64,000 nt of DNA. Source: Alcanivoracaceae bacterium. Lineage in GTDB: Bacteria; Pseudomonadota; Gammaproteobacteria; Pseudomonadales; Alcanivoracaceae. The notes beneath the pieces were generated by a model. The model made no database searches, was not told the origin of the DNA, and saw nothing but the letters and a program-made list of their open reading frames with translations. The stretch lies in NCBI GenBank assembly GCA_002706085.1, contig PAJO01000035.1, positions 1 to 64,000 of the forward strand. Direction: 5' to 3'. Shown in pieces: positions 63,574 to 64,000 of the stretch (position 1 is the first letter of the stretch; every line of letters starts with the position of its first letter). Both the position numbers and the translations under genes were made by a program.

Positions 63574-64000
63574 TACCCTGCGTCGTATTGTTCAGGAAGT
63601 GAATAATGCGCCGGACATTCGTACCGCGCTGGATCTGATGGCGAAGCGCGTGCGCGACGCCATGGGCACCGAGGTCTGTTCCATTTACTTGCGCGACGAA
63701 GATGACCAGCGCTATGTGTTGATGGCCTCTGAGGGCTTGAAACAGGAAGCCGTGGGCAATGTCAGCCTGGGATTGTCGGAAGGGTTGATTGGCCAGGTCG
63801 GCATGCGTGAAGAACCGGTTAACCTGGAAGATGCTTTCTCGCATCCCCGATTCCACTACCTGGCGGAAACCGGGGAAGATCCCTTCCATGCGTTTCTGGG
63901 TGTGCCGGTGATGCACCACGGCAAGGTGCTCGGGGTCATGGTCGTCCAGCAGCGTGACGTGCGCCGCTTTGACCAGAGTGAAGAAGCGTTTCTGGTGACC
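63566..64000 (+). CDS. ptsP: PtsP (nitrogen-PTS enzyme I), N-terminal part
   Basis: Starts at ATG 63566 (SD GGAGGGG), 8 bases before the rppH stop, and runs off the window edge after 145 codons. The visible part is the GAF domain: [20 protein letters not shown], then [29 protein letters not shown] and [20 protein letters not shown]. The phosphotransferase (HPr-phosphorylating) domains should lie beyond the edge. In gammaproteobacteria PtsP phosphorylates NPr and signals nitrogen/carbon status. Confidence 0.93.
   Translation, partial: MLDTLRRIVQEVNNAPDIRTALDLMAKRVRDAMGTEVCSIYLRDEDDQRYVLMASEGLKQEAVGNVSLGLSEGLIGQVGMREEPVNLEDAFSHPRFHYLAETGEDPFHAFLGVPVMHHGKVLGVMVVQQRDVRRFDQSEEAFLVT

Overview
The window looks like chromosomal DNA of a marine, hydrocarbon-degrading gammaproteobacterium of the Alcanivorax type. 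The reasons are an almA-like long-chain alkane monooxygenase, Pseudomonas/Oceanospirillales-style synteny (yrfG-nudE-cysQ; hslO-hslR; HAD phosphatase-rppH-ptsP), a Tex/GshA/Rsd/PilH set of the same flavour, and many interspersed palindromic repeats between genes. I cannot fix the species. I see no rRNA, tRNA, CRISPR array, prophage or transposase; the region reads as core chromosome with an accessory copper block.

Layout. 1-5.4 kb: a heptamer repeat tract, an orphan ParA-like ATPase, a small DUF4124-like membrane protein, an FKBP lipoprotein, Rsd, a dsbB-lrgA-lrgB operon and a ribosome modulation factor. 5.4-17.6 kb: gshA, tex, a PilH-like receiver, an RND pump with its adaptor (Fur-like box at the start), and ompR-envZ. 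17.8-18.0 kb: an orphan structured RNA with a 12-codon ORF. 18-29.5 kb: an MFS exporter, a CocE-type hydrolase lipoprotein, a 915-residue HExxH protein ending in a probable outer-membrane barrel, a PQQ-type sugar dehydrogenase, an MltB-type transglycosylase, a YihY protein and a type II NADH dehydrogenase. 30-35.5 kb: the stress and nucleotide-hygiene block pckA, hslO, hslR, yrfG, nudE, cysQ. 35.6-39.7 kb: an alpha/beta hydrolase, two paralogous tiny membrane proteins, a small secreted protein and almA. 40.1-48.6 kb: a cobalamin riboswitch followed by btuB, btuF, btuC, btuD, cbiA/cobB, cobO and cobQ, i.e. uptake, corrin amidation and adenosylation. 48.6-51.7 kb: a methyltransferase, slyD, moaA and a beta carbonic anhydrase. 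52.1-60.2 kb: copper resistance, with copL-like/copA oxidase/copB and P-type ATPase/methyltransferase/cupredoxin/DUF411 units whose first genes share one palindromic promoter-operator. 60.4-64 kb: a small outer-membrane barrel protein, an imelysin-like lipoprotein, a HAD-IB phosphatase, rppH and the start of ptsP.

The most unusual content is intergenic. At least four kinds of palindromic element recur: arms built of CAAGCTA-type heptamers, CACAGAG/CTCTGTG cores, GTAGGAGCG/CGCTCCTAC ends, and a GTTGACAG palindrome. They often abut or include stop codons, and some are nested inside one another. Other points for follow-up are the orphan RNA, the shared copper operator with a possibly leaderless mRNA, the paired tiny membrane genes, and a methyltransferase ORF that runs through a terminator.
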